Positions 1 to 5,665 of a stretch of DNA of 5,772 bases are shown here, piece by piece. The stretch is from assembly GCA_012033095.1 (NCBI GenBank), contig JAAUPO010000183.1, positions 1 through 5,772 of the forward strand, in the 5' to 3' direction. The notes beneath the pieces are model-generated. The model did not search any database. It saw only the letters and a program-made list of their open reading frames with translations, and was not told the origin of the DNA. Source of the stretch: Synechococcaceae cyanobacterium RL_1_2 (GTDB taxonomy: Bacteria > Cyanobacteriota > Cyanobacteriia > Cyanobacteriales > JAAUPO01). Within the stretch, counting starts at the first letter, position 1; each line of letters begins with the position of its first letter. The position numbers and the translations under genes were made by a program.

Positions 1-778
1 TCCCGCCAATCAACCCCTTTAAAGGATTGGCCGGCCAAAACAATTTCGCCATATCTTTGGGAATAGAAAATTCTCTGGCTGCTTTTTCAAGCTCACTCGC
101 GTTTTTACCCGTAGCCCAAAATCCGGCAATCAGCGCTCCCATACTGCTTCCCACAACAATATCGATCGGAATATTTTCTCTTTCTAAAACCCTAATGACC
201 CCAATATGCGCGACCCCTAATGCGGCCCCTCCACCTAAAACTAATCCCACCATAACCCCGCCAATCTGACGGGCAATCCGTGTAACAGCCTTCGTATAAG
301 GACTATGCGGATCACTGCGATAAACATTAAAATCAGAAGAGATCTCATGTTTCATAAAATCAGTCGAAGGCGCGGTTGGCAGCATCGTATAGACATTAAA
401 ATTCACCGCCTTACTTATTTCTTCAGACGTTAAAATAGATGAATGATCGCTCTCTCTAATAACAACGCGAATTCTTGCTTCCTTGATCCGATCTTTAAAA
501 GCTGATTCCAATCGTTCGATTTCTTTTCGAGTTAGCTCTAAATCCTTATGCCGGTTCATCGAAACAAGATGAACAACATCTGATTGGGTAAGCATTTCTA
601 AGACAAACTCATCCATGTTATTGGGCAAATCAACAAAAACATAATGATATGTGCCCACCAACGAGCTGACCAATGGGCTGATTTGTTTTCTTAAAGCAAT
701 ATCGGCCGGATCAAAAACAACGTCAAGAAAATCAATCTCAACCTTGTCTTTAATAATGCTTTCTAAAATTTTCTTCAT
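1..778 (-). CDS. NTE-like patatin phospholipase, partial and apparently N-terminally truncated
   Basis: This is the middle part of a patatin-family lipid acyl hydrolase, which would cleave acyl esters of (lyso)phospholipids. The 259 visible residues run without a stop to the left window edge. Residues ~179-194 carry the glycine-rich oxyanion motif (LVLGGGAALGVAHIGV). Residues 210-214 are GSSMG, a GxSxG nucleophile elbow with S212 as the likely catalytic serine. The partner aspartate would lie beyond the window. Residues ~1-140 resemble the later half of a MinD/CpaE-like P-loop domain (YVFVDLP at 46-52, a Walker-B-like strand, then LTQSDVVHLV). That region precedes patatin in bacterial neuropathy-target-esterase-like proteins, where cyclic-nucleotide-binding domains usually come first. 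Neither those domains nor a Walker A motif is present. The ATG at 776-778 is the first good start, but it has no Shine-Dalgarno sequence and the frame stays open upstream to about 853, so the true 5' end may be lost. The family call is firm; the intactness of the gene is doubtful. Confidence 0.8.
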   Translation of the reverse strand, partial: MKKILESIIKDKVEIDFLDVVFDPADIALRKQISPLVSSLVGTYHYVFVDLPNNMDEFVLEMLTQSDVVHLVSMNRHKDLELTRKEIERLESAFKDRIKEARIRVVIRESDHSSILTSEEISKAVNFNVYTMLPTAPSTDFMKHEISSDFNVYRSDPHSPYTKAVTRIARQIGGVMVGLVLGGGAALGVAHIGVIRVLERENIPIDIVVGSSMGALIAGFWATGKNASELEKAAREFSIPKDMAKLFWPANPLKGLIGG

Positions 779-807
779 CGCTTTTGATTGATGTACAAAG
801 ATACAAT

Positions 808-1137
808 TTAATAGGCTTTTGCAAATACAACTCTTCCTTTGGAAGGTTTTCCACTATAAATACAAGACCCATCTTCCTTTTGTTGATTAAGAGGAATGCA
901 ACGTATTGTGGCCTTCGTTTCTTCCTTAATTTGTTTTACTACTTCCTTCGCGATCGCTGCTGAATCGATACCCCTAACGGCTTGGGTGTCCGGGGAAGGG
1001 GATTGCTCTTGCCATTTTAATAGGGTTGCAAGTAGGGCCGCTAAAGATGGACGATAGCGAGCGATCGTGGTGTCATCTTGCTTAAGAATGGTTTGGAGAG
1101 TGGCAATGTGGGTTGCTAATTCAGCGGGAATCGTCAC
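808..1137 (-). CDS. Chimeric small ORF: unknown N-terminus plus C-terminal tail of prolyl-tRNA synthetase
   Basis: The frame encodes 109 residues from a GTG start with no clear ribosome binding site. Residues 1-69 are a mostly helical, soluble segment that I do not recognise. It contains the HIP1 octamer at 950-957, so it looks cyanobacterial. Residues ~70-109 read like the extreme C-terminus of archaeal/eukaryotic-type (type 3) prolyl-tRNA synthetase: [12 protein letters not shown], then [18 protein letters not shown] ending in a terminal tyrosine. In that enzyme type this is the end of the C-terminal zinc-binding domain, and the final Tyr reaches toward the active site. Most cyanobacteria use the bacterial-type enzyme, which adds to the oddity. 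The catalytic and anticodon-binding domains are absent, so no synthetase activity is expected. The likely explanation is a junction near 915-950 that fused a native gene start to foreign DNA. The stop lies 29 bp before the patatin start. The frame is real; whether it is expressed as a protein is uncertain. Confidence 0.5.
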   Translation of the reverse strand: MTIPAELATHIATLQTILKQDDTTIARYRPSLAALLATLLKWQEQSPSPDTQAVRGIDSAAIAKEVVKQIKEETKATIRCIPLNQQKEDGSCIYSGKPSKGRVVFAKAY

Positions 1138-1262
1138 GGCAACTATCAGTATGGGTAACTAAGCATCGTTAGGTTAATAGGATTTGCTCCCCAATCGAAA
1201 AACTAGGGATAAATCAATTCTTAGCTTACCGCAAATACTTAGGGGTACTAGTTAATTTATTT

Positions 1263-1280
1263 CTTGAATATCTTGAATAT
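1263..1280. repeat. Two tandem copies of CTTGAATAT
   Basis: CTTGAATAT occurs at 1263-1271 and again directly at 1272-1280, in the spacer upstream of the chimeric small ORF. It is a perfect 9-bp duplication. No function is evident. I see no gene in 1138-1349, which otherwise holds AT-rich sequence without a convincing promoter. Confidence 0.6.
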
Positions 1281-1349
1281 GTAGGGTGATTCTATCCTTC
1301 TTTAGTCCTAGATAAAATCAAGGCCACCTAGGGATAAAGATAAAGGGTT

Positions 1350-1489
1350 AGGACTTACGCCCAAGCCCCCTAAATCCCTCAAAGTTGGGGGACTTGCTTG
1401 AACGATTGTCCCCAAACATCCCCAAACTTCCCAAACTTCCCCAAACATCATGGTTCCCAAGACAGAATCAAAATTTTTTCATAAGTCCT
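1350..1489. mobile_element. MITE-like element, 140 bp, AGGACTTA terminal inverted repeats
   Basis: The left end is AGGACTTACG (1350-1359). The right end is CATAAGTCCT (1480-1489), its inverted repeat with one mismatch in ten. There is no coding capacity, so any movement would depend on a transposase elsewhere. Just inside the left end is the core CCCCCTAAATCCC...TTGGGGGA (1366-1391), able to fold as a hairpin. The first ~44 bp match the element at 3434 with about three differences, which supports a dispersed family. No clear target duplication is visible. The element lies in the spacer downstream of the glycosyltransferase frame, ending 21 bp past its stop. Confidence 0.6.
1410..1448. repeat. 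Four tandem 9-10 bp units CCCCAAACWT inside the MITE
   Basis: The units are CCCCAAACAT (1410-1419), CCCCAAACTT (1420-1429), CCCAAACTT (1430-1438) and CCCCAAACAT (1439-1448). The third unit has lost one C. This is a short variable-number-type tandem array within the 140-bp element. It probably arose by slippage and may vary between strains. Confidence 0.7.
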
Positions 1490-1510
1490 GAGAGTATGGC
1501 TTTTAGGCTT

Positions 1511-2098
1511 TTAAGATGGCTCTTGGGGAGCTAATTCCAAATTTTGCACTAAGTCACGATCGAAGCGAAACAAATAATACACCCCCTTTGTGGCAATTAA
1601 TTGATCTGGGGTAGGGGTAAGGCCAAATTTTTTTAAATATTTATCCCTGGACATCCATAACACTTGCGGGGTTTCCACCTCGTGGTTAGAGATATAGTCC
1701 TTTAGGGCATATTGGGTATTGAAAAAGCGAATAGGCATTTGGGTATAAAAAGAAAGGCTAGGTTTTTTAAATCCCACTGACCAAATTTCCTCATCGGTTT
1801 GCTTTACTTCTTTCATCACCGTGGCCATTTCTCGGATGGGTAACTGACGTAGCTGATCCACTAGGGTGCTCATGGGGTACAACACGATCGCGGTAAATAA
1901 AATCATGGCAATAAGATTAATCCCCCATAGGGATAGTTGATTACCCCGTAACCCCAGGGCCAGGATGATAGCGATCGCTCCCCCTAGCCAGACTCCGGAA
2001 CCGTAGAATGGTAGGCCGGAAGCCCGGAAGATGTCATTCAGGTGCGGTACCACGGGATCAAACCCAATAAAGTTTGGTAAATAATAAAAAGACAGCAC
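1511..2098 (-). CDS. ArnT-like glycosyltransferase, C-terminal part (frameshifted)
   Basis: This is the C-terminal portion of the membrane glycosyltransferase that begins at 3299. The frame opens at a GTG (2096-2098) inside the coding region of the upstream half. That GTG is unlikely to be a real start; the natural sequence most likely joins around codon 5, reading AVF then YYLPNFIGFDPVVPHL. Two hydrophobic helices (about residues 33-50 and 56-74) complete the membrane part. A soluble domain of ~120 residues follows, probably periplasmic, with WSVGFKKPSLSFYTQMPIRFFN at ~106-127. This matches the C-terminal domain layout of ArnT-like/PMT_2 proteins, where SLSFY is typical. The gene ends with TAA at 1511-1513. 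On its own this part lacks the donor-binding and catalytic loops and would be inactive. It overlaps the upstream half by 41 bp in another frame. Confidence 0.8.
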   Translation of the reverse strand: MLSFYYLPNFIGFDPVVPHLNDIFRASGLPFYGSGVWLGGAIAIILALGLRGNQLSLWGINLIAMILFTAIVLYPMSTLVDQLRQLPIREMATVMKEVKQTDEEIWSVGFKKPSLSFYTQMPIRFFNTQYALKDYISNHEVETPQVLWMSRDKYLKKFGLTPTPDQLIATKGVYYLFRFDRDLVQNLELAPQEPS

Positions 2099-3299
2099 TT
2101 AGGGCCAAGAGGAACAGTACATTAATCAACCCAGTTATTTTTAGCCCTTTGGTGGACTCCTGGTAATGGGTTAGGGCTTTTAAACTGATTAACATCCCGG
2201 CGGCGGGCATCAGGGGTAAAACGTAACTAGGTAATTTGGTAATGGCGATGGAAAAAAAGGCAAAAATCACCACAAACCATACCATCAGAAAAATACCTAA
2301 ATGCTCCTGCCGAGGTTGACGTTGAAGACGCGATCGCTTCCACCACTGTACCTTGGCAAAACTCCAGGGCAAATAAACAGAATAGGGCGCAAACCCTACC
2401 AACACCACTAAAAAATAAAAATACCAAGGGGCATCATGGCCATTAACCACATTGGTAAATCGTTCTAGGTTGTGATAACCAAAAAAGGAATCAATAAAAG
2501 CCTGGCCATTTTCCAGATAAGCTAAAACATACCAAGGGATCGTTAACCCAAAAAAGAGGATCACCCCTGTGCCGATGCCGATTTCCTTTAAAATTTCCCA
2601 AAATTTCCCTACACAGACCGCAAAACTAAGAATAATCAGCCCTGGCAATACCACCCCGACGGGCCCCTTTGTTAATACGGCTAAACTAATTAACCCATAA
2701 TAAGCGAGGTACCAACGGTTAGGCCGCCATAAATTCCATTGGGGCTGGTTTTGGTCTGGGGTATCGTTGGGATCATTGGCCCAGCCATAATTATAATTAT
2801 AACCATGGAAAAAACAGAGTAACGCTCCCCCCATACATCCACACAACAACATATCGGAAACTCCGATTCTTCCCCAAACCCAGGTTTCAGGGTTAAAAGC
2901 CATTAGACCCGCCCCTAAACTAGCGGTTAGATAGGGATGGCGGGGCGCAAATTTAAGCAGGGTATAAAAACCTAAACTCACCAGCGCGATCGCGGACAAA
3001 GCAGAAGGTAGTCTCACTGCCCATTCATTGATCCCAATTAATTGATAGCCGATCGCCATAGCCCAATAGACCAGAGGCGGTTTATCAAAGCGGGTTTCGC
3101 CATTGAAATAGGGAGTAATCCAATTGCCGCTGACAATCATTTCCCGCGAAGCTTCAGCAAATAGGGGTTCGGTTTCATCCACTAACCCTGTATTACCTAA
3201 ATCATGGATAAAAGCCAGGTAACAAACCCCTAATAACCACGCGATCGCTAACCACTTAACAACCTGGGGCTTGGGGGTGAGACGATGCCAATCAATCAT
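2058..3299 (-). CDS. ArnT-like (PMT_2/GT-C family) membrane glycosyltransferase, N-terminal part, frameshifted at its 3' end
   Basis: This 413-residue frame encodes the catalytic, multi-spanning part of a GT-C fold transferase. Such enzymes move a sugar from a polyprenyl-phosphate donor to a lipid or protein acceptor on the outer face of the membrane; the acceptor here is unknown. After a first membrane helix (~16-31), the first external loop carries the acidic pair D41/E42 (VDETEPLFAEASREM), the expected catalytic site. It is followed by the hallmark GETRFDKPPLVYW (67-79), GRIGVSDM (143-150), LTKGPVGVVLPG (209-220), HNLERF plus PWYFYF (276-296) and TKLPSYVLPLMPA (354-366). About ten hydrophobic segments follow in order. 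The last nine residues (after F404) and the stop at 2058 are out of frame. Family members normally continue for ~190 more residues, found in the next frame at 1511-2098. The ATG at 3297-3299 fits the family N-terminus; no strong ribosome binding site precedes it. A linker at ~168-196, rich in N, D, Q and W, looks lineage-specific. Confidence 0.88.
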   Translation of the reverse strand: MIDWHRLTPKPQVVKWLAIAWLLGVCYLAFIHDLGNTGLVDETEPLFAEASREMIVSGNWITPYFNGETRFDKPPLVYWAMAIGYQLIGINEWAVRLPSALSAIALVSLGFYTLLKFAPRHPYLTASLGAGLMAFNPETWVWGRIGVSDMLLCGCMGGALLCFFHGYNYNYGWANDPNDTPDQNQPQWNLWRPNRWYLAYYGLISLAVLTKGPVGVVLPGLIILSFAVCVGKFWEILKEIGIGTGVILFFGLTIPWYVLAYLENGQAFIDSFFGYHNLERFTNVVNGHDAPWYFYFLVVLVGFAPYSVYLPWSFAKVQWWKRSRLQRQPRQEHLGIFLMVWFVVIFAFFSIAITKLPSYVLPLMPAAGMLISLKALTHYQESTKGLKITGLINVLFLLALSAVFLLFTKLYWV

Positions 3300-3433
3300 A
3301 AGGTTTTATCTAGTGCAAAAAATCCTGGTGGCAATTATCCCAGCATTCAGGGAATTACTGTTAATAATGCTAGTCAGGACTGACCCATTAAGAAAGCATA
3401 AATAGTGGAGTTTTGGGTAGCTTTAGATATTAA

Positions 3434-3522
3434 CAGGACTTACGCCCAAACCCCCTAAATCCGCCAAAGTTGGGGGATTCAGGGGGCAACATGCAAATTT
3501 AATTAACTTTATAAACAGCCTC
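3434..3522. mobile_element. Fold-back repeat element, 89 bp, flanked by TAA
   Basis: The left end (3435-3477) nearly repeats the left end of the element at 1350: AGGACTTACGCCCAA followed by the CCCCCTAAAT core. The right end (about 3494-3522) is instead the inverted version of the left end of the element at 5666, reading GAGGCTGTTTATAAAGTTAA on the minus strand. The interval is bracketed by TAA at 3431-3433 and 3523-3525, a possible 3-bp target duplication. It has no coding capacity. The different ends suggest a recombinant or nested copy. Confidence 0.5.
3451..3486. repeat. Near-perfect 17-bp inverted repeat with 2-nt spacer
   Basis: The arm 3451-3467 (CCCCCTAAATCCGCCAA) pairs with 3470-3486 at 15 of 17 positions, leaving AG as the loop. 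Transcribed from either strand it would form a very stable hairpin. No T-run follows on either strand, so I do not call it an intrinsic terminator. It is the core of the surrounding fold-back element. Confidence 0.75.
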
Positions 3523-3524
3523 TA

Positions 3525-3647
3525 ATGGCTTCAACAATTTCCTTATCCTACTGGCCGGATTTGGTATTATTAATCATTGTGACGATAGGTATAGCTTCTA
3601 GCTTAGAAAAAAAACACCATAGCAATACCACCCAAGTCTTGACTTAA
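3525..3647 (+). CDS. Possible 40-residue single-pass membrane peptide
   Basis: An open frame from ATG at 3525 to TAA at 3645-3647 encodes a 40-residue peptide: a short polar N-terminus, one strongly hydrophobic segment (about residues 10-26, WPDLVLLIIVTIGIASS) and a charged tail (LEKKHH). That profile fits a small membrane protein. I compared it from memory with the small photosystem, cytochrome b6f and NDH subunits and could not match it to any. It would be the only plus-strand gene in the window. It has no Shine-Dalgarno sequence, and its start codon abuts the end of the fold-back element, so its upstream region is mobile-element sequence. AT-rich spacers produce such frames by chance, so confidence is low. 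Confidence 0.22.
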   Translation: MASTISLSYWPDLVLLIIVTIGIASSLEKKHHSNTTQVLT

Positions 3648-3950
3648 GTTCAGTTCCTCCCATTGGTTAATACTATATAGAGCCCAATTGCTCCCTATAA
3701 TCTTAGTTGAGGAAATTCTTAATCTGAGAAAGGGTGGTATGCTCGGAATGCGAGACAGATAGAAATCGGATAATCGTTACCTCCTTTTATCAACTAAATG
3801 GTTTGATCTTCAAAGGTTCAATCTGTCAGGGAAGCTTGACTTGCTTCATTTATTAATATACATCTTTTTTTTATTTAAAATCCGTTTGTCACCTTTATTG
3901 ATGTTTTGTGAGCTAGTACTTTATTTTGATGAAGTTTTGTGATGACTTAA
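3648..3950. other. Non-coding spacer with weak promoter-like and hairpin signals
   Basis: I find no convincing gene here. A perfect plus-strand -10 box TATAAT sits at 3696-3701, but no -35 box lies at normal spacing. Small inverted repeats occur at 3676-3699 (TATA and GAGC arms paired with GCTC and TATA) and at 3742-3754 (CTCG/CGAG around a 5-nt loop). A seven-codon frame (MLGMRDR) starts at 3739. A T8 run at 3864-3871 has no adjacent strong stem. A small RNA is possible but not supported beyond these signals. Confidence 0.3.
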
Positions 3951-4080
3951 GAACGTGTTTGAAAAGTATCAAGTGTTGTTGAGTCGCCCCCTAAATCCCC
4001 TAATTTGGGGAATTTCATTAGTTAAAATTTAGGTAATTTCCCTCAGACTGGGGGGCAAGGATGGCTTTGTAAACATCCTC
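3951..4080. mobile_element. MITE-like element, 130 bp, with terminal inverted repeats and TAA duplication
   Basis: The left end GAACGTGTTTGAAAAG (3951-3966) is an imperfect inverted repeat of the right end, which reads GAGGATGTTTACAAAG on the minus strand (4065-4080). TAA flanks both sides (3948-3950 and 4081-4083), a 3-bp target duplication of the type made by some IS5-family transposases. Inside are a GCCCCC...GGGGGGC outer stem (arms near 3985 and 4050) and the CCCCTAATTTGGGG inner palindrome. It has no coding capacity and would need a transposase supplied in trans. It sits 34 bp downstream of the CPBP gene stop. Confidence 0.62.
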
Positions 4081-4088
4081 TAAGGGTA

Positions 4089-4096
4089 GCGATCGC
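4089..4096. repeat. Intergenic HIP1 octamer GCGATCGC
   Basis: HIP1 is a highly iterated palindrome in many cyanobacterial genomes. This copy lies between the 130-bp MITE and the CPBP gene stop. Five further copies lie within coding frames, at 950, 1971, 2330, 2986 and 3241. Confidence 0.9.
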
Positions 4097-4114
4097 TAGA
4101 CCAAGGGTTCGTGT

Positions 4115-4948
4115 TTAGGGATGGGGGGGAGAGGGCGCAAGAATTATACCCAAAATAATCAAGCCCATGATGCCCATTAACCCCGCGATCGGATTTTGAT
4201 CAATCCCGGTTAACCAAGGAGAAACATTAGGTGGATACTGAATTAACCCCCCCACATTAAAAATATAGTAAGTCCAGACCATGCCGCCGTGGAGACCGAT
4301 CGCCGTCCCTAAGCGATTACCATGGGAACGTTTTGTATTACCTAAAATTAGGGCTAATAACAATAAGCCTGGCCAGGTGGGCCATGTCCGCACAATTTCC
4401 GCGATCGGCTTTAGAAAATGTAGGGTGGCAAACACGATGCTAGTCAACCACAGAGTTTTTTGTTTAGTATAATCCTGCTCTAACTCATACCATAGCCAAC
4501 CCCGAAATAGGGTTTCCTCTGCCCAAGCTACCCCTAACCCCGTAGCCATCCCTTCCCAAAGGAAGCGGAACATTGGTTCTTGGCTAGGAATGAGGATAAT
4601 TAGACCTAAACCATGTTCAACCAGTAATAAGCCGATGGTAAAACTAATGCCCCAGGCCAGGCCCTGTAATAGTTCGATGCCTTGATAGCGAGAGATTCCC
4701 CAACCATAGGCTTTAAATAAATTAAGGTGATAAACATATTTCCCCCAGATCCAAGTGAGGATTAAAAACTCAAGGAATAGGGCCCCCATTGCGAGGATAT
4801 TTAGTAAATTTTCTTGGCCTTGTAGCAGAATCTGACAGGGAATGGCGATCGGCAACCAGATTCCTAGTAACGTCAATAAAAAAATTCCCAGCCGTAAAGG
4901 AGCTGGGTAACTTTTAATGTGGTGCGCGATCGAGCTCAAATGATTCAA
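4115..4948 (-). CDS. CPBP family intramembrane metalloprotease (CAAX protease/bacteriocin-processing type)
   Basis: This is a 277-residue polytopic membrane protein of the CPBP (Abi/Rce1-like) family. Members are putative intramembrane proteases that bind metal through conserved Glu and His residues; bacterial substrates are mostly unknown. All three motifs are visible: AEETLFRG (E144, E145, R149), FATLH (F173, H177) and GLHGGMVW (H220). Hydrophobic helices lie at about 20-42, 50-70, 95-121, 134-152, 166-180, 193-204, 214-232 and 253-271. Full motif conservation argues for an active enzyme. The start is TTG at 4946-4948. In-frame upstream sequence has no ATG or GTG before a stop, and the next in-frame ATG is M54, inside the second helix, so TTG is the best choice despite the lack of a Shine-Dalgarno sequence. 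The gene lies 147 bp downstream of clpS in the same direction. A role in proteolysis or protein maturation is inferred from the family only. Confidence 0.88.
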   Translation of the reverse strand: MNHLSSIAHHIKSYPAPLRLGIFLLTLLGIWLPIAIPCQILLQGQENLLNILAMGALFLEFLILTWIWGKYVYHLNLFKAYGWGISRYQGIELLQGLAWGISFTIGLLLVEHGLGLIILIPSQEPMFRFLWEGMATGLGVAWAEETLFRGWLWYELEQDYTKQKTLWLTSIVFATLHFLKPIAEIVRTWPTWPGLLLLALILGNTKRSHGNRLGTAIGLHGGMVWTYYIFNVGGLIQYPPNVSPWLTGIDQNPIAGLMGIMGLIILGIILAPSPPHP

Positions 4949-5095
4949 AGGAAAAATCCAAACGAAGCTTTACATTGGTCGGTTCAATTACTTAAATTCA
5001 AAAGAATTTCAAAGGCTAAATTTTCCATTCTAAATTTTTAAGCGTAATTGATAGGTGTGTTGTCATTTTTTGGCCAGAGCTTCCTATGGCCCATT
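4949..5095. other. Spacer between clpS and the CPBP gene
   Basis: This AT-rich spacer of 147 bp has a small inverted repeat GGCCA/TGGCC (5072-5076 and 5087-5091, 10-nt loop) just downstream of the clpS stop. On the clpS strand the stem is followed by A residues rather than T residues, so it does not meet the criteria for an intrinsic terminator. No other element is recognisable. Confidence 0.4.
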
Positions 5096-5380
5096 CTATT
5101 CATCTGGCTCGATCGTGCTACTTAAACCATTATTTTTCAGGGTTTCACAGTAATGTTCCGCTGGCTCTAGGGCACAGGCAATGACCAGAGCCATGCCGTT
5201 CGTGTGGGCTTCCATCATGATGTCAACTGCCTGGGGTTGGGGCATCCCGACTGTTTGCATCAATGTCGATACCACATGTTCCATGGAATTAAAATCATCG
5301 TTATGTAAGAGCACACGGTAACGGGGAGCTGGTTTACGGGTAGTACTTTCCGATGGTTTTTTGATCGTTTCAACAGCCAC
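5096..5380 (-). CDS. clpS: ATP-dependent Clp protease adaptor ClpS
   Basis: ClpS binds proteins carrying destabilising N-terminal residues (N-degrons) and hands them to the Clp AAA+ chaperone (ClpC in cyanobacteria) for degradation by ClpP in the cytoplasm. The 94-residue length is normal for the family. After a flexible, basic N-terminal tail (~1-19), the core begins YRVLLHNDDFNSMEHVV. N27, D28, D29 and M33, with H59 in MMEAHTNG, reproduce the substrate-pocket set of E. coli ClpS (N34, D35, D36, M40, H66) with identical spacing. The end, ALEPAEHYCETLKNNGLSSTIEPDE, completes the expected fold. The start is GTG at 5378-5380: a GGAG box lies 7 nt upstream, and the nearby ATG at 5391-5393 is out of frame and soon terminated. 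Cyanobacteria often carry more than one ClpS; this one has the canonical pocket, so it is probably the standard adaptor. Confidence 0.97.
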   Translation of the reverse strand: MAVETIKKPSESTTRKPAPRYRVLLHNDDFNSMEHVVSTLMQTVGMPQPQAVDIMMEAHTNGMALVIACALEPAEHYCETLKNNGLSSTIEPDE

Positions 5381-5387
5381 AGCGTAT

Positions 5388-5391
5388 CTCC
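5388..5391 (-). promoter_or_regulatory. Shine-Dalgarno sequence of clpS
   Basis: On the minus strand the sequence is GGAG, seven nucleotides before the GTG at 5378-5380. It decides the GTG start, since no in-frame ATG is available before the upstream stop codon. It is the only good ribosome binding site in the window. Confidence 0.7.
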
Positions 5392-5417
5392 ATTAACTAA
5401 GCTTAAACGGATTAATA

Positions 5418-5423
5418 ATTATA
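5418..5423 (-). promoter_or_regulatory. Candidate -10 box for clpS
   Basis: A perfect TATAAT on the minus strand lies about 38 nt upstream of the clpS GTG. No recognisable TTGACA-like -35 box lies 16-18 bp further upstream, so the promoter would need an activator or another sigma-factor contact. The spacing to the gene is reasonable for a short leader. The surrounding sequence is AT-rich, so chance occurrence is possible. Confidence 0.35.
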
Positions 5424-5665
5424 CTAAAGCCAATAAAACTTTATTTAATGCCATTCATTTTAAGACCCATTTCCTTAGGACTGCAAGCCTATAGGGGAGC
5501 ATAAATTAGTAATATCAAGTTTTGATGAAGTTGGGCTACAAAGATTCCCTTTCAAAATAGCTAAGGATCGTGAATTAAATAACTTAGAAAGTTGTAGGGT
5601 ATCCTTCAAGGGAGCGTAACCCATCGATATTTAAGTTTTAGATGTTATTAAATTTTTATTCCTGA
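5424..5665. other. Upstream spacer with no recognised gene
   Basis: The stretch between the clpS promoter region and the terminal repeat element is AT-rich. It has stops in all frames at short intervals and no hairpin, RNA or coding signal that I can support. Confidence 0.4.

Noticed and set aside
27..269. Plus-strand open frame of 80 codons
   Set aside because: It lies antisense to the patatin core, whose GGG and GSSMG motifs are on the minus strand. Its sequence is low in complexity (P, T, I, A) and resembles no family I know.
1234..1247. NtcA-type operator
   Set aside because: On the minus strand it reads GTA-N8-TAT, missing the final C of GTA-N8-TAC, and no -10 box lies at the expected distance.
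1410..1448. CRISPR-like array
   Set aside because: The units are only 9-10 bp and directly adjacent with no spacers, so it is a simple tandem repeat.
2058..2098. Programmed ribosomal or transcriptional frameshift
   Set aside because: The T5 run is short. I see no recoding signal such as an in-frame Shine-Dalgarno, a rare stop context or a strong downstream structure. The family is not known for recoding, so mutation or sequencing error is simpler.
2227..2427. Minus-strand open frame of 66 codons
   Set aside because: It is in a shifted frame inside the glycosyltransferase, whose own frame carries conserved family motifs through this region.
3831..3871. Plus-strand terminator from GAAGC/GCTTC and the T8 run
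   Set aside because: The stem is 5 bp and lies 16 nt away from the T-run, too far for an intrinsic terminator.
4281..4472. Plus-strand open frame of 63 codons
   Set aside because: It is antisense to the CPBP motifs at H177 and H220 and is explained as a shadow of that gene.
5072..5091. Intrinsic terminator after clpS
   Set aside because: The stem is only 5 bp with a 10-nt loop, and on the transcribed strand it is followed by A residues, not a T-run.
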